The notes beneath the pieces are model-generated. The model saw nothing but the letters and a program-made list of their open reading frames with translations, was not told the origin of the DNA and made no database searches. Of a DNA stretch of 64,000 nucleotides, positions 43,545 through 52,971 are shown one piece after another (within the stretch, counting starts at the first letter, position 1; each line of letters begins with the position of its first letter). A program made the position numbers and the translations under genes. Source of the DNA: Salipiger abyssi (lineage in GTDB: Bacteria > Pseudomonadota > Alphaproteobacteria > Rhodobacterales > Rhodobacteraceae). The stretch spans positions 186,001 to 250,000 of the forward strand of contig NZ_JAEKIS010000003.1 of NCBI RefSeq assembly GCF_017311415.1, given 5' to 3'.

Positions 43545-45833
43545 ATGAACAAGGCGGTGACTGATGGTGTGGTGTTCATGCCCACACCCTTTTCGGAGGG
43601 GTTGGACGTATGGTCGCGCGGGAACGGAACGCCCGGCTCGGACACCTATAACGGCTTTGCGACGGCTGCTTATGTTCCGGCGGATGCGGATTTCGCCGGC
43701 TGTCTCGAGATTCTGAAAACCGAGGGCACACAGAAGCTGCGCTATATGGGCGAGACGCCGATACTGCCGGGCTGCTATCTGCGGGTGACGGCACGGGTCA
43801 AGGCGATCTCTGGGGTAATGCCCGCGGTGCGCATCGCCGGCTGGGCCGGGCGTGACAACGGCAGCCAGGTGACCGGGCTCGACACCACCGGCGACACGGT
43901 GCAGCTCAGTGCTTATGGCGAGGTGGTCGAGGTCTCTGCGATCATCGGCGGCGGCTCGCGCAACGGTGTCGATATGATCTGGGGCACCGAGCCGAGCTAT
44001 GGGCATTTCGGGCTCGACCTGACCGGATCGAATGGCGGCGTGGTGCGGATCGACGATATCGTCATCGAGGATATCACCAGCGTCTTCCTGCGCGACATGA
44101 TGAACTGGGTCGATGTGCGCGATTACGGTGCGCTCGGCGACGGCACCACCGATGACAGCGCGGCGTTCGAGGCGGCGGATGCGGCGGCGAACGGGCGCAA
44201 GATCGTGGTGCCGGCGGGCAGCTACAGCCTGGCGAACTCGGTTACGCTCGAACATCATGTGGAGTTCGAGGGCAGCCTTGTGATGCCCGACAGCGCCATC
44301 CTGTCGCTGACCAAGGATTTCGCCTTTCCGACCTATGTGGACGCGTTCGGCGGTGACGAGGAACAGGCGCTGAAGAAGGGTCTTCAGTCGCTGATGAACA
44401 ATGCCGATCACGAGAGCTTCGATCTTGCCGGGCGCCGGGTGTCGCTGAACGAACCGCTCGATGTGCAGGCGGCGGTCAATAACCGCGACACCTATGCGCA
44501 GCGCCGGGTGCTGCGCAACGGCCAGCTGCGCGCCGAGAGTGGCGGTAGCTGGGCCAGCGAAAGCGTAACCAGCACGGCGACCTATTCCGCCAGCAATCAC
44601 TGGCAGCTGACCAATGTCGCCAATATCGCGAATATCAAGGTCGGCAGCCTTGTCGAAGCCTCCGGTGTCGGGCGTGAGATCTATGTGAAATCGATCAATG
44701 TCGGCGCTCAGACGCTGACCCTGTCGCAGCCGCTGTCCGACGCGGTGGGCACGCAGAGCTACACCTTTACGCGGTTCAAGTATCTGCTCGATTTCAGCGG
44801 CTTTACCCAGCTTCAGAAATTCGAGATCGAGGATGTGGAGTTTCAGTGCTCCGAGCTTGCAAGCGGTCTGATGCTGGCGCCGTCGGGGCCTGTGAACGTG
44901 ATCCGCAACTGTGTTTTCAACCGGCCCGCCGATCGCTGCATCACCTCGATCGGCGAAGGCTGCCAAGGCCTGTTGGTGGATCACAACCAGTTCATCAGCG
45001 CCGAAGGCGGTCTTGCCACGCAGAACCGCAGCTCGGTGGCGCTCAACACCAATGCCAACGACGTCAAGATCCGCAACAACCGTGCTTCGCAGTTCCGGCA
45101 TTTCGCCGTTGTGTCAGGCGCCAACGGGGTGATTGCCAACAACCACTTCTTTCAGGGCGACAGCAATGGCAACGGCACGCGCAGCGCCGGAGTCGTTCTG
45201 TGTCTGAAGGCCACCAATACGGTGGTTTCCGGCAATTACATCGACAATTGTTTTATCGAATGGACCAACGAGCGCGAGCCCGAGCCGGATTTCGTCTCGG
45301 GCTTCGGTTTCTCGGGGCTGTCGATGACCGACAATGTCTGTCTCTGTTCGAATGTTGCCGACTGGTTCGCGTTCCTGGTGGTCAAACCTTACGGCCAGAA
45401 CCATCGCATCAACGGGCTGAACATCACGGGTAATCTTTTCCGCTCGGTGGGCGGTACGATCAACCGTGCCGAGCGGGTCGATACCTCTTTTGCGCCGCTC
45501 GACCTGTCGTCGATGCGCAGCATTACCATGACGGGGAACACGTATCTCAATGTGTCCTCGGGGGCGGAGAACCCGCTCCTGGTCAAACATGCGCAGAACA
45601 GCCACGCCCAGACATGGGTTGTCGATACGGAGGGGCGTCTGCCCTTTGGCGGCTACGCCATCGAAGTGGCCAGCCTGGTGCTGCGGTCGCGTCCGCGCGA
45701 TGTGAACAATCTGAGCCAGTATGTGACGCCCTATACATCCACACAGGAAGGCAGTGGGCAGGACATGGTGCATGCGATCTGGCCCGATGCGATCCGAGGC
45801 GATCTGACCATGCTGGTGCGGATGGACTACTGA
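43545..45833 (+). CDS. Pectate-lyase-superfamily / beta-helix protein, possible GTA tail-fibre protein
   Basis: A 762-residue protein without a signal peptide. An N-terminal domain of about 180 residues precedes the Pfam-type pectate-lyase 3 entry motif DVRDYGALGDGTTDDSAAFEAA (about 189-210). Right-handed parallel beta-helix rungs follow, rich in Asn/Gly/Val turns (for example NTVVSGNYIDN and GLNITGNLF), to the C terminus. This build is that of phage tail spikes and of the Rhodobacterales proteins often named glycosyl hydrolase 28-related. From memory it resembles the RcGTA tail fibre encoded away from the main GTA cluster; I cannot verify this. The start at 43545 follows AAAGGATCG. Confidence 0.75.
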   Translation: MNKAVTDGVVFMPTPFSEGLDVWSRGNGTPGSDTYNGFATAAYVPADADFAGCLEILKTEGTQKLRYMGETPILPGCYLRVTARVKAISGVMPAVRIAGWAGRDNGSQVTGLDTTGDTVQLSAYGEVVEVSAIIGGGSRNGVDMIWGTEPSYGHFGLDLTGSNGGVVRIDDIVIEDITSVFLRDMMNWVDVRDYGALGDGTTDDSAAFEAADAAANGRKIVVPAGSYSLANSVTLEHHVEFEGSLVMPDSAILSLTKDFAFPTYVDAFGGDEEQALKKGLQSLMNNADHESFDLAGRRVSLNEPLDVQAAVNNRDTYAQRRVLRNGQLRAESGGSWASESVTSTATYSASNHWQLTNVANIANIKVGSLVEASGVGREIYVKSINVGAQTLTLSQPLSDAVGTQSYTFTRFKYLLDFSGFTQLQKFEIEDVEFQCSELASGLMLAPSGPVNVIRNCVFNRPADRCITSIGEGCQGLLVDHNQFISAEGGLATQNRSSVALNTNANDVKIRNNRASQFRHFAVVSGANGVIANNHFFQGDSNGNGTRSAGVVLCLKATNTVVSGNYIDNCFIEWTNEREPEPDFVSGFGFSGLSMTDNVCLCSNVADWFAFLVVKPYGQNHRINGLNITGNLFRSVGGTINRAERVDTSFAPLDLSSMRSITMTGNTYLNVSSGAENPLLVKHAQNSHAQTWVVDTEGRLPFGGYAIEVASLVLRSRPRDVNNLSQYVTPYTSTQEGSGQDMVHAIWPDAIRGDLTMLVRMDY

Positions 45834-45855
45834 GCGGGGGCGGTCCTGGTGCCGA

Positions 45856-46338
45856 TCAGGCGCCGAGATCGCCGGCTGTCAGCACAAAGGCTTTGCCGAA
45901 CCCGCCATTGAGATGCGCCCCGGAAACCTCCAGGCGGAGCAGCGAGAAATCGGCAAAGCCGATATAGAGTTTCGCCTTGGGTTGCCGTTGCAGATAATGC
46001 GCCGACAAGGCGGCGTGATCGGGATCGCCGTGGCGCACGAAATGCGCCACGGCTTGCAGGCTGAGGCGCGGATGGGTCAGCGGGTCGCCCTTCGGGCCGG
46101 GTTCACCGACCAGCAGGGCGCAGGCGGGCTTGGCCGTCAGCGCCTGGCTGTGCAGGGCGAGATCGGACACAAGACTCAGGGGCATGCCATCCGGTCCGGG
46201 AACGACGGCGATACGGCTGACCATGGGCGCGCCGGTCGCGGGATCGCTTGTTGCCAGCGCGGCAAAGCGGGCGCTTTCGATCAGTCGTCGGGCCAGGGCG
46301 CGGGCATCGTTATCGGTGGGGCGGATCGGATTGGTCAT
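45856..46338 (-). CDS. Pyridoxamine-5'-phosphate-oxidase-like (HugZ-like) protein
   Basis: A 160-residue split-barrel protein of the PNPOx-like superfamily, with ARFAALATSDPATGAPMVSRIAVV (residues about 22-45) and LVSDLALHSQALTAKPACALLVGEPG as characteristic strands. Members bind FMN, F420 or heme; HugZ proteins degrade heme, but they usually have an extra C-terminal domain not present here. The cofactor is unknown. It is convergent with the beta-helix gene (22 bp) and downstream of an outer-membrane-like gene. Confidence 0.82.
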   Translation of the reverse strand: MTNPIRPTDNDARALARRLIESARFAALATSDPATGAPMVSRIAVVPGPDGMPLSLVSDLALHSQALTAKPACALLVGEPGPKGDPLTHPRLSLQAVAHFVRHGDPDHAALSAHYLQRQPKAKLYIGFADFSLLRLEVSGAHLNGGFGKAFVLTAGDLGA

Positions 46339-46378
46339 GTCGTCCAGATTATCCGCCCGCGCCGTGCTCCGAAAGAGC

Positions 46379-47050
46379 TCAGAACGCACTCCAGACGCCC
46401 ATGATAACTCCGAAGGTTTCGCTCCCGGTCAGATCCCATGTGCCGCCGAGCTCTGCGCTGACAAGAGGCGTGACCGGCAGCACGATGGATGAGGCGAGCC
46501 GCGCGAAGGGCTTTTTGCCGTGGGGCAGGCCGGTTTGCATCTGGAGCAGGAATTTGCGGTTTTGCGGCAGGTTCCAGCCCCATGTGAGGTCGAGTTTGTG
46601 ATCCGCCGCGCCGGTGTGGCGCGAGATTTCCGAGAGACCCTCGGCCGAGAGCCAGCCGTTTTTCAGCCCCAACCCCAGTGACAGGCCGGGGCGCAGCACC
46701 GGCTCCTTGTCGATGACACCCAGCCCCAGCTCTGCCGCGATCCTGAGGCCGGTATCGCGCGCGCGCAGCGGCAGGCGGGCAAAGACTACGGTCTTTCCGT
46801 CGCCCGACACCGACCGCCCCAGGTCGAGCCCGAGAGTGAGACGCTCGGTCAGGCCGTATTCCGCATAAAACGTGTAATATTGAGAGCTTGGTTTGCGCGA
46901 GGTCCAGTCGTCGATATCCTGTGGCCAGAATAGCCTGACCGCGGAACTTATGAAGACCCGGCCCTCCGCCCGCGGCCAGGCACCAGCCGTGACGTTGCTG
47001 GCGGCGACAAGCAGAGAGATCGTAACCAAAAAGACCGGCGCAATCCGCAT
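46379..47050 (-). CDS. Secreted beta-barrel-like protein, unknown family
   Basis: A 223-residue protein with a signal peptide (cleavage after VTAG, about residue 23). The mature part alternates Gly/aromatic amphipathic strands (YTFYAEYGLTERLTLGLDLG, GLSLGLGLKNGWL) and ends ...GVWSAF with a terminal phenylalanine. This pattern suggests a small outer-membrane barrel, perhaps eight to ten strands. I do not recognise a named family. Its start is 41 bp from the perfect CtrA-type site and it is divergent from parA. Confidence 0.7.
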   Translation of the reverse strand: MRIAPVFLVTISLLVAASNVTAGAWPRAEGRVFISSAVRLFWPQDIDDWTSRKPSSQYYTFYAEYGLTERLTLGLDLGRSVSGDGKTVVFARLPLRARDTGLRIAAELGLGVIDKEPVLRPGLSLGLGLKNGWLSAEGLSEISRHTGAADHKLDLTWGWNLPQNRKFLLQMQTGLPHGKKPFARLASSIVLPVTPLVSAELGGTWDLTGSETFGVIMGVWSAF

Positions 47051-47090
47051 CGGGGGCTCCTCGCTTGCGGTCATCCTGTCGCCGCCTTGG

Positions 47091-47105
47091 TTAATGCGAC
47101 GTTAA
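47091..47105. promoter_or_regulatory. CtrA binding-site match TTAA-N7-TTAA
   Basis: Perfect TTAA-N7-TTAA in the 137-bp gap between the divergent barrel-like gene and parA, 83 bp from parA and 41 bp from the other start. Confidence 0.6.
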
Positions 47106-47187
47106 GTGCATCGAAGCCGATGTCGGGAATGCCTATGCTGCAACTGCAAAAAGTGTATGGTGAAACTCTGGGAATCGGGGGAATGAC

Positions 47188-47829
47188 ATGGCCGGATCGG
47201 TCATCACGGTGGCACAGCAGAAAGGCGGGTCGGGTAAGACGACGCTGTCGGCGAATCTCGCCGTCGGCTTCCGCGCCATGGGGCGTTCGGTGGCGTTGAT
47301 CGACACCGATCCGCAGGGCAGCCTGGGCCGCTGGTTCATGACGCGGTTGGATCAGAATCCCGACGCGGCCGAGGGGATCGAATTCGCCACCTCTTCGGCC
47401 TGGGGCATCACCTATGAGTGCCGCAAGCTGGCGGAGCGCTTCGATGTGGTGATCGTGGATACACCGCCCAAGGCCGACAGCGATCTGCGCCCGGCGCTGC
47501 GCGCGGCGGATCTGGTGATCGTGCCGGTGTCGATGAGCCATCTCGATCTCTGGGCCACGGAAAGCGTGCTGGATCTGGCGCGCCGCGAAAACCGCGAGGT
47601 GCTGATGGTGATGAACCGCACGCGCCCGGGCACGCGTCTCTCGGGTGAGATCACGGCGGCGGCGCAGAAGATGGAGGCGCGGATCGCCGAGGCGCAGTTC
47701 GCCAACCGCGTGGGCTATGCCGAGGCCTTCGGCCACGGGCTGAGCGCCGCCGAGGGCCGCAAGACCCCGGCGCGCGCCGAGGTCGAGGCGCTGTCGGCAG
47801 AGGTGGCGCTGGTGCTGGCGAACGGGTAA
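47188..47829 (+). CDS. Orphan ParA/MinD-type ATPase
   Basis: A 213-residue deviant-Walker-A ATPase. Walker A is QQKGGSGKTT (about 10-19, with the signature lysine before GG), switch I DTDPQGSLG and Walker B VIVDTPP. It is shorter than chromosome ParA and has no N-terminal HTH. No parB or parS-like cluster adjoins, so it probably positions something other than the chromosome origin. It is followed after 38 bp by a kinase-like protein gene. It is preceded by a CtrA-type site. Confidence 0.88.
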   Translation: MAGSVITVAQQKGGSGKTTLSANLAVGFRAMGRSVALIDTDPQGSLGRWFMTRLDQNPDAAEGIEFATSSAWGITYECRKLAERFDVVIVDTPPKADSDLRPALRAADLVIVPVSMSHLDLWATESVLDLARRENREVLMVMNRTRPGTRLSGEITAAAQKMEARIAEAQFANRVGYAEAFGHGLSAAEGRKTPARAEVEALSAEVALVLANG

Positions 47830-47867
47830 AGGGGGCTCGACCCGCCCGACGCGGGAGAGGAGTGCCC

Positions 47868-48710
47868 ATGACCGATCTTGCCGCCCTCGCAGAGACGATC
47901 CGCCGCCACGAGGCCGCGCAGGGCCAGCCGATCTCGCGGCTGGGATATTTCTGTGCGCCGTTCCGCCCCGGCGAGGGGCCGTTTTCGGATCGGGTGATCA
48001 AGGTCTATCGCGGGCTGCGCGACGACGCGGCGCTCGACCGGCTGGCGGCGGCGCATGACGATTATGTCGCGGCGCTGCGCGAGACCGGCGTGCCGCTGCC
48101 CGAGACCGCGTTTCATCTGCTGGAGGGCGACGGTCCGCGCGTGCCGGTGATCGTGCAGGAGGCGTTGCCCGAAACCGCGCTGATGCGTCCGCGCATGCAG
48201 GCGGAGGGGCTGGAATCCACGCTGGAGATGATGGAAGCCGCCGGTCAGGTCATCGCGCAGTTCTGGAACGCCGCCGACCGTTTCGAGACGCGCATCGGCT
48301 TTCACCCCTCGATCCGCAATTTCGCGGTGCTCGACGGGCAGGCGGTGTTCTACGACACCTTCCCGCCGCTCATCCATTATTCCCGCGAGGAGATGGGCCG
48401 CATGCTGTTGCTGTTCTCCGACAAGCGGCTGATGCGGCTGATCGGCCCGCTGATGCGGGCGCGGGTGACGGGCATTCAGGACGAATGGTATTCGGCGCCC
48501 GAAACGCTGGTCGGGCTGGTGGGCTCGGCCTGCCGGCTGCGCCCGGAACATGCGCAGGCCTATCTCGACTGGGGCCGCGACTTCGCCGAACGCGCGATGC
48601 CGCGCTGGGCCGAAGAGGCGGTGGCGGGGATGCAGGCGGCGCCGCGCCTGCCGGGATACTGGACCGGGTTCCGCAAGCTGCTGGGGCTTCAGGGCGAACC
48701 CAATCTCTGA
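47868..48710 (+). CDS. Kinase-fold-like protein, unrecognised family (DUF6206-like?)
   Basis: A 280-residue cytosolic protein. Segments IVQEALPETALM (about 104-115), FHPSIRNFAVLDGQAVFYDTFPPL (about 145-168) have the order expected of a kinase-like lobe (hinge, then an N-F and D-T-F-P-P pair resembling a degenerate catalytic/metal loop), but a true HxD or DFG is not visible. I think of DUF6206 but am not sure. GAGAGGAG supports the ATG at 47868. It follows parA by 38 bp, so the two are probably co-expressed. Confidence 0.6.
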   Translation: MTDLAALAETIRRHEAAQGQPISRLGYFCAPFRPGEGPFSDRVIKVYRGLRDDAALDRLAAAHDDYVAALRETGVPLPETAFHLLEGDGPRVPVIVQEALPETALMRPRMQAEGLESTLEMMEAAGQVIAQFWNAADRFETRIGFHPSIRNFAVLDGQAVFYDTFPPLIHYSREEMGRMLLLFSDKRLMRLIGPLMRARVTGIQDEWYSAPETLVGLVGSACRLRPEHAQAYLDWGRDFAERAMPRWAEEAVAGMQAAPRLPGYWTGFRKLLGLQGEPNL

Positions 48711-48720
48711 CGCCAGGCAG

Positions 48721-48742
48721 AGATTTTTCGTACGAAAAATCT
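48721..48742. terminator. Perfect 22-bp palindrome between convergent genes
   Basis: Arms AGATTTTTCGT / ACGAAAAATCT with no loop spacing, between convergent genes ending at 48710 and 48756. A probable bidirectional terminator or protein-binding site. Confidence 0.65.
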
Positions 48743-48755
48743 TGGGCGCGGCACC

Positions 48756-49094
48756 TCAGTCCTGCGCAAAGATCTCCATCACCGTGGCGAAGACATCGCC
48801 GGGCAGGGCGGCGGCAAAGCTGTCGCGCAGGATCGGCCATTCCTCGCCGTTGTCCTGCGCCACCTCGCGCAGCGCCGAAAGCACGTCGCGCGTGCCCTGC
48901 GCCAGCACATTCAGCCGGTCGCCGTTTTTCAGCGACGCGTCGAGATACTCGTCGAACGTGTCGCCGAAAAGCTCCGCCGGCACGCCATGCATTTCGAGCT
49001 GATAGGCCTGATAGGCGAGGATCACCGCCCGCTTGTCGAGCAGGCTCAGCGCGGCCTCGACCTGCCGGACCGAGAGCGGTGTCCTCCGTCCCAT
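48756..49094 (-). CDS. Conserved helical protein, unknown function
   Basis: A 112-residue acidic, mostly helical protein starting MGRRTPLSVRQVEAALSLLDKRAVILAYQ. I do not recognise the family. Residues 3-30 could be a helical DNA- or protein-binding element, but no motif is decisive. It begins 2 bp after the fsa stop on the same strand and is presumably in its operon. The frame is open upstream through fsa, which is a shadow. Confidence 0.65.
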   Translation of the reverse strand: MGRRTPLSVRQVEAALSLLDKRAVILAYQAYQLEMHGVPAELFGDTFDEYLDASLKNGDRLNVLAQGTRDVLSALREVAQDNGEEWPILRDSFAAALPGDVFATVMEIFAQD

Positions 49095-49096
49095 GA

Positions 49097-49750
49097 TCAG
49101 ACGATCTTGATTCCGGCCTTTTCCGCATCGGCGAGAAAGGCGGCGAGGCCCTTGTCGGTCAGCACATGGTTGGCCATGGCCTTGATGACGGCGGGCGGGG
49201 CGGTGGCCACGTCGGCGCCGATCTTGGCGCAATCCGACATGTGGTTGGCGCCGCGGATCGAGGCGGCGAGGATCTGCGTCTCGTAGCCGTAATTGTCATA
49301 GATCTGGCGGATATCGGCGATCAGCTCGAGCCCGTCGAGATTGATGTCGTCGAGCCGCCCGATAAAGGGCGAGATGAAGGTCGCGCCGGCCTTGGCCGCC
49401 AGCAGCGCCTGGTTGGCCGAGAAGCAGAGTGTGACGTTGACCATCTTACCCTCGCCGGTCAGCGTCTTGCAGGCGCGCAGCCCGTCGAGCGTCAGCGGCA
49501 CCTTGACGGCGATGTTCGGCGCGATCTCGGCCAGCTTGCGGCCCTCGGCGATCATGTCCTCATACTCGGTGGCCACGACCTCTGCCGAGACCGGGCCTTC
49601 GACCATGTCGCAGATTTCCTTGGTCACTTCGAGAATGTCGCGGCCGGATTTGGCGATGAGCGAGGGGTTGGTGGTCACCCCGTCGACAAAGCCCAGGTCG
49701 TTCAGCTCGCGGATCGCGTCCACATCGGCGGTGTCTACGAAGAATTTCAT
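49097..49750 (-). CDS. fsa: Fructose-6-phosphate aldolase / transaldolase-like protein
   Basis: A 217-residue transaldolase-family enzyme of the small FSA/TalC type. [16 protein letters not shown] at the N terminus, [12 protein letters not shown], and the Schiff-base lysine in [13 protein letters not shown] (Lys about residue 84) are evident; [15 protein letters not shown] closes the barrel. It interconverts fructose-6-phosphate with dihydroxyacetone and glyceraldehyde-3-phosphate, or acts as transaldolase. It is divergent from priA. Confidence 0.94.
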   Translation of the reverse strand: MKFFVDTADVDAIRELNDLGFVDGVTTNPSLIAKSGRDILEVTKEICDMVEGPVSAEVVATEYEDMIAEGRKLAEIAPNIAVKVPLTLDGLRACKTLTGEGKMVNVTLCFSANQALLAAKAGATFISPFIGRLDDINLDGLELIADIRQIYDNYGYETQILAASIRGANHMSDCAKIGADVATAPPAVIKAMANHVLTDKGLAAFLADAEKAGIKIV

Positions 49751-49855
49751 TTGCGTCAGCCCTCCCGGCTTTGCTTGGCATTCGTCCGCGCGTGTCTTAC
49801 CCCATGGCTGGATGGGCCGAAAGCCCTTCATGCCACGCGCTAACGGAAACTCAAC

Positions 49856-52045
49856 ATGGATTCGTTCTACGACCAAGGCACGCTGGTCGCGGTTCTGACC
49901 ACGCAGCCGCTCGACCGGCTGCTGGATTACCGCGCGCCCGAGGGCGGCTGTTTCCAGGGCGCCTTTGTCGAGGTGCCGCTGGGGCCGCGCAAGGTGCTGG
50001 GCGTGGTCTGGGGGCCGGGCAAGGGCGATTTCGACTATGCCAAGGTGCGCTCGGTGATCCGGGTGCTGGATGCGGTGCCGATGCGCGACGAGCTGCGGAG
50101 CTTTCTGGAGCGCGCGGGCGATTACACCCTGACGCCGATGCCCGCCATGCTGCGGCTCGCCACCCGTGCGCCGGGGTTGGGCGAGGCGCCCTCGATGCGG
50201 CGCATCTACCGACTCGGCGAGGGCGAGCCCTCGCGTCTGACCGATGCCCGCCGCCGGGTGCTCGACGTGCTGCGCGACATGGGCGGGCTGGCGCTCACCC
50301 AGGGCGAGCTGGCCGAGGCGGCGGGGGTCACGCCCTCGGTGATCAAGGGGCTGGCCAAGCTGGGCGCCGTGCGCGAGGAGGACGCGCCGCGCGACACCCC
50401 CTTTCCCCGGCTCGATGCGGACTACGGCGGCAAGGATCTGGCGGAGGATCAGGCGAAGGCGGCGGAGGCGCTGCGCGCCGGCGCCGCGTCGGGGCGCTAC
50501 GGCACGGTGCTGCTCAAGGGGGTGACCGGCTCGGGCAAGACCGAGGTCTATCTCGAAGCGGTGGCCGAGGCGCTGCGGCAGGGCCGGCAGGCGCTGGTGC
50601 TCTTGCCCGAGATCGCGCTCACCGCCGAGTTCCTCACCCGGGTCGAGGCGCGGTTCGGCGCAAAACCGGCCGAGTGGCATTCCGGCGTCACCGTGACCGA
50701 GCGGCGGCGCGTCTGGAAACAGGTGGCGCAGGGCGGCGCGCAGCTCGTGGTGGGCGCGCGCTCGTCGCTGTTCCTGCCGTTCAGCGATCTCGGGCTGATC
50801 GTCGTCGATGAAGAGCACGACACCTCCTACAAGCAGGACGAGGGCGTGCTCTACAACGCCCGCGACATGGCGGTCCTGCGCGCCTCGATCTGTTCGGCGC
50901 AGGTGGTGCTGGCCTCCGCCACGCCCTCGCTGGAAAGCTGGGCCAACGCGGATGCGGGCAAATACACAAGGCTCGATCTGACCTCGCGCTTCGGCGCGGC
51001 GGTGCTGCCCGAGATGCGCAGCCTCGACATGCGGGGCGAGGATCTGCCCTCGAACCGCTGGGTCTCGCCCACATTGCAGGCGGCGGTGCGGGCGCGGATC
51101 GCGAAGGGCGAGCAGGCCATGCTGTTCCTCAACCGGCGCGGCTATGCTCCGGTGACGATCTGCCGGGCCTGCGGCCATCAGATCGGCTGCCCGCATTGCG
51201 ATGCGCGCATGGTCGAGCACCGGTTCCTTCAGCGGCTGGTCTGCCATCAATGCGGCGAGACGATCCCCAAGCCCGAGACCTGCCCGAGCTGCGGCGCCGA
51301 GGACAAGCTCGCAGCGGTCGGGCCCGGGGTGGAGCGGCTTGCCGAAGAGGCGGCGGCGCTCTTTCCCGAGGCGCGGCTGGCGGTGCTGTCCTCGGATCTC
51401 TTCGGCTCCGCCCGGGCGCTCAAGGAAGAGATCGTGCGCATCGCCGAGGGTGGCGCCGATATCGTCATCGGCACTCAGCTCGTGGCCAAGGGGCACAATT
51501 TCCCGCTGCTGACGCTGGTGGGGGTGATCGACGCGGATCTGGGGCTTCAGGGCTCCGACCTGCGCGCCGCCGAGCGCACCTTTCAGCTTATGCGGCAGGT
51601 GGCGGGGCGCGCCGGGCGGGCGGAAAAGCCCGGCGTGGCGCTGTTGCAGACCTATCAGCCCGAACACCCGGTGATCCGGGCGATCCTCTCGGGCGACGAG
51701 GAGGGGTTCTGGAAGGCCGAGGCCGAGGAGCGCCGCGCCGCCGGCATGCCGCCTTACGGGCGGCTCGCGGGGGTAATCCTCTCCTCGACCGATGTGCAGG
51801 AGGTATTCGATCTCGGCAACGCCATGGCGCGGCAGGATGCGGCGCTGCGCCGGGTGGGGGCGCAGGTCTATGGCCCGGCCCCGGCGCCGATTGCGCGGGT
51901 GCGCGGGCGGCACCGGGTGCGGCTGCTGGTCAAGGCGCCCAAGGGCGTGGCGCTGCAACCGGCGCTGGCGGAGTGGGCCGGGCAGTTCCGCCTCAAGGGC
52001 GAGCTGCGCATGGCCATCGACATCGACCCGCAGAACTTCTTCTGA
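49856..52045 (+). CDS. priA: Primosomal protein N' (PriA helicase)
   Basis: A 729-residue DEAH-type helicase for replication restart. A 3' DNA-binding domain occupies the first 110 residues. Walker A is [11 protein letters not shown] (about 222-232) and the DEEH Walker B is [13 protein letters not shown] zinc-binding region has repeated Cys pairs ([25 protein letters not shown]; about 440-490). The helicase C motifs [12 protein letters not shown] and [13 protein letters not shown] follow. The start at 49856 is the family start. It follows fsa divergently by 105 bp. Confidence 0.97.
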   Translation: MDSFYDQGTLVAVLTTQPLDRLLDYRAPEGGCFQGAFVEVPLGPRKVLGVVWGPGKGDFDYAKVRSVIRVLDAVPMRDELRSFLERAGDYTLTPMPAMLRLATRAPGLGEAPSMRRIYRLGEGEPSRLTDARRRVLDVLRDMGGLALTQGELAEAAGVTPSVIKGLAKLGAVREEDAPRDTPFPRLDADYGGKDLAEDQAKAAEALRAGAASGRYGTVLLKGVTGSGKTEVYLEAVAEALRQGRQALVLLPEIALTAEFLTRVEARFGAKPAEWHSGVTVTERRRVWKQVAQGGAQLVVGARSSLFLPFSDLGLIVVDEEHDTSYKQDEGVLYNARDMAVLRASICSAQVVLASATPSLESWANADAGKYTRLDLTSRFGAAVLPEMRSLDMRGEDLPSNRWVSPTLQAAVRARIAKGEQAMLFLNRRGYAPVTICRACGHQIGCPHCDARMVEHRFLQRLVCHQCGETIPKPETCPSCGAEDKLAAVGPGVERLAEEAAALFPEARLAVLSSDLFGSARALKEEIVRIAEGGADIVIGTQLVAKGHNFPLLTLVGVIDADLGLQGSDLRAAERTFQLMRQVAGRAGRAEKPGVALLQTYQPEHPVIRAILSGDEEGFWKAEAEERRAAGMPPYGRLAGVILSSTDVQEVFDLGNAMARQDAALRRVGAQVYGPAPAPIARVRGRHRVRLLVKAPKGVALQPALAEWAGQFRLKGELRMAIDIDPQNFF

Positions 52046-52172
52046 TCGCCGGGCATTGCCAGCCCCCCGATGCCGCCGGAAAATGCATGTCTTCGGGCAT
52101 TGTCCGTAACCTGCCGCGCTTCTTTGCCCGCTTGCCTTGTTTGTCCCCATGGGCGCGTCTACATCACATCGC

Positions 52173-52970
52173 ATGAAACGCTGGATCCCCTTTCTCAAGT
52201 CGCGCCCGAGCGTCGCCATCGTGCGGCTACAGGGCACCATCGGTGCCTCGGGCCGCAGCGCGCTCAACGATGCCGGGCTGCGGCCATTGCTCGAAAAGGC
52301 CTTTCGACGGGGCAAGCCCGATGCGGTGGCGCTGGAGATCAACTCGCCCGGCGGCTCGCCGGTGCAAAGCTCGCTGATCGGCGCGCGCATCCGTCGCCTG
52401 TCCGAGGAAACCGGCGTGCCGGTCTATGCCTTTGCCGAGGATGTGGCGGCCTCCGGCGGTTACTGGATCGCCAGTGCCGCGGACGAGATCTATGCCGACG
52501 AAAGCTCGATACTCGGCTCCATCGGGGTGATCTCGGCGGGGTTCGGCGCGCATGTCTTCCTGCAACGGCAGGGCATCGAGCGCCGGGTGCATACGGCGGG
52601 CAAGTCGAAAAGCCTGCTCGACCCGTTCCGCCCGGAAAAGGAAGAGGATGTGGCGCGGCTCGAAAAGGCGCTGGGCCAGCTGCACGACACCTTTATCGCG
52701 CAGGTCAAGACGCGGCGCGGCGACAAGCTCGCCGCCGATCCCGAGCTCTTCACCGGAGAGATCTGGATCGGCAAGGCGGCCTGCAAGGTCGGGCTCGCCG
52801 ACGGGGTCGGCCATCTGGTGCCGGTGATGAAGCAGAAATTCGGCGACAAGGTGCGGTTCCGCCGCTACGACATGCGCCGCCGGCTGCTGCCGCGCCTCGG
52901 CGTGGCCATGGCCGAGGACGCGCTGGAAGTCATCGAGGAACGCGCCGCCTATGCGCGGTTCGGGCTCTGA
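52173..52970 (+). CDS. Signal-peptide-peptidase-A-like serine protease (S49 family)
   Basis: A 265-residue protease of the SppA/S49 family. The catalytic-serine block [20 protein letters not shown] (about 93-112, Ser in AASGGYW) is followed by [10 protein letters not shown], and the Lys partner is probably in the [13 protein letters not shown] region (about 144). It is shorter than SppA and single-domain, as in the Rhodobacterales S49 peptidases. The start at ATG 52173 (MKRWIPF) is more likely than two in-frame starts upstream. The next small gene begins 1 bp after its stop. Confidence 0.87.
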   Translation: MKRWIPFLKSRPSVAIVRLQGTIGASGRSALNDAGLRPLLEKAFRRGKPDAVALEINSPGGSPVQSSLIGARIRRLSEETGVPVYAFAEDVAASGGYWIASAADEIYADESSILGSIGVISAGFGAHVFLQRQGIERRVHTAGKSKSLLDPFRPEKEEDVARLEKALGQLHDTFIAQVKTRRGDKLAADPELFTGEIWIGKAACKVGLADGVGHLVPVMKQKFGDKVRFRRYDMRRRLLPRLGVAMAEDALEVIEERAAYARFGL

Positions 52971-52971
52971 C

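Noticed and set aside
42528-45101. Very long minus-strand frame running past the CHAD gene through the beta-helix gene
   Set aside because: Only the 3' part matches a protein family; the rest is the antisense of a clear coding gene in GC-rich DNA where stops are rare.
49097-52390. 1,097-codon minus-strand frame covering fsa and the antisense of priA
   Set aside because: Only the last 217 codons (fsa) look like a protein. The remainder is the shadow of priA.
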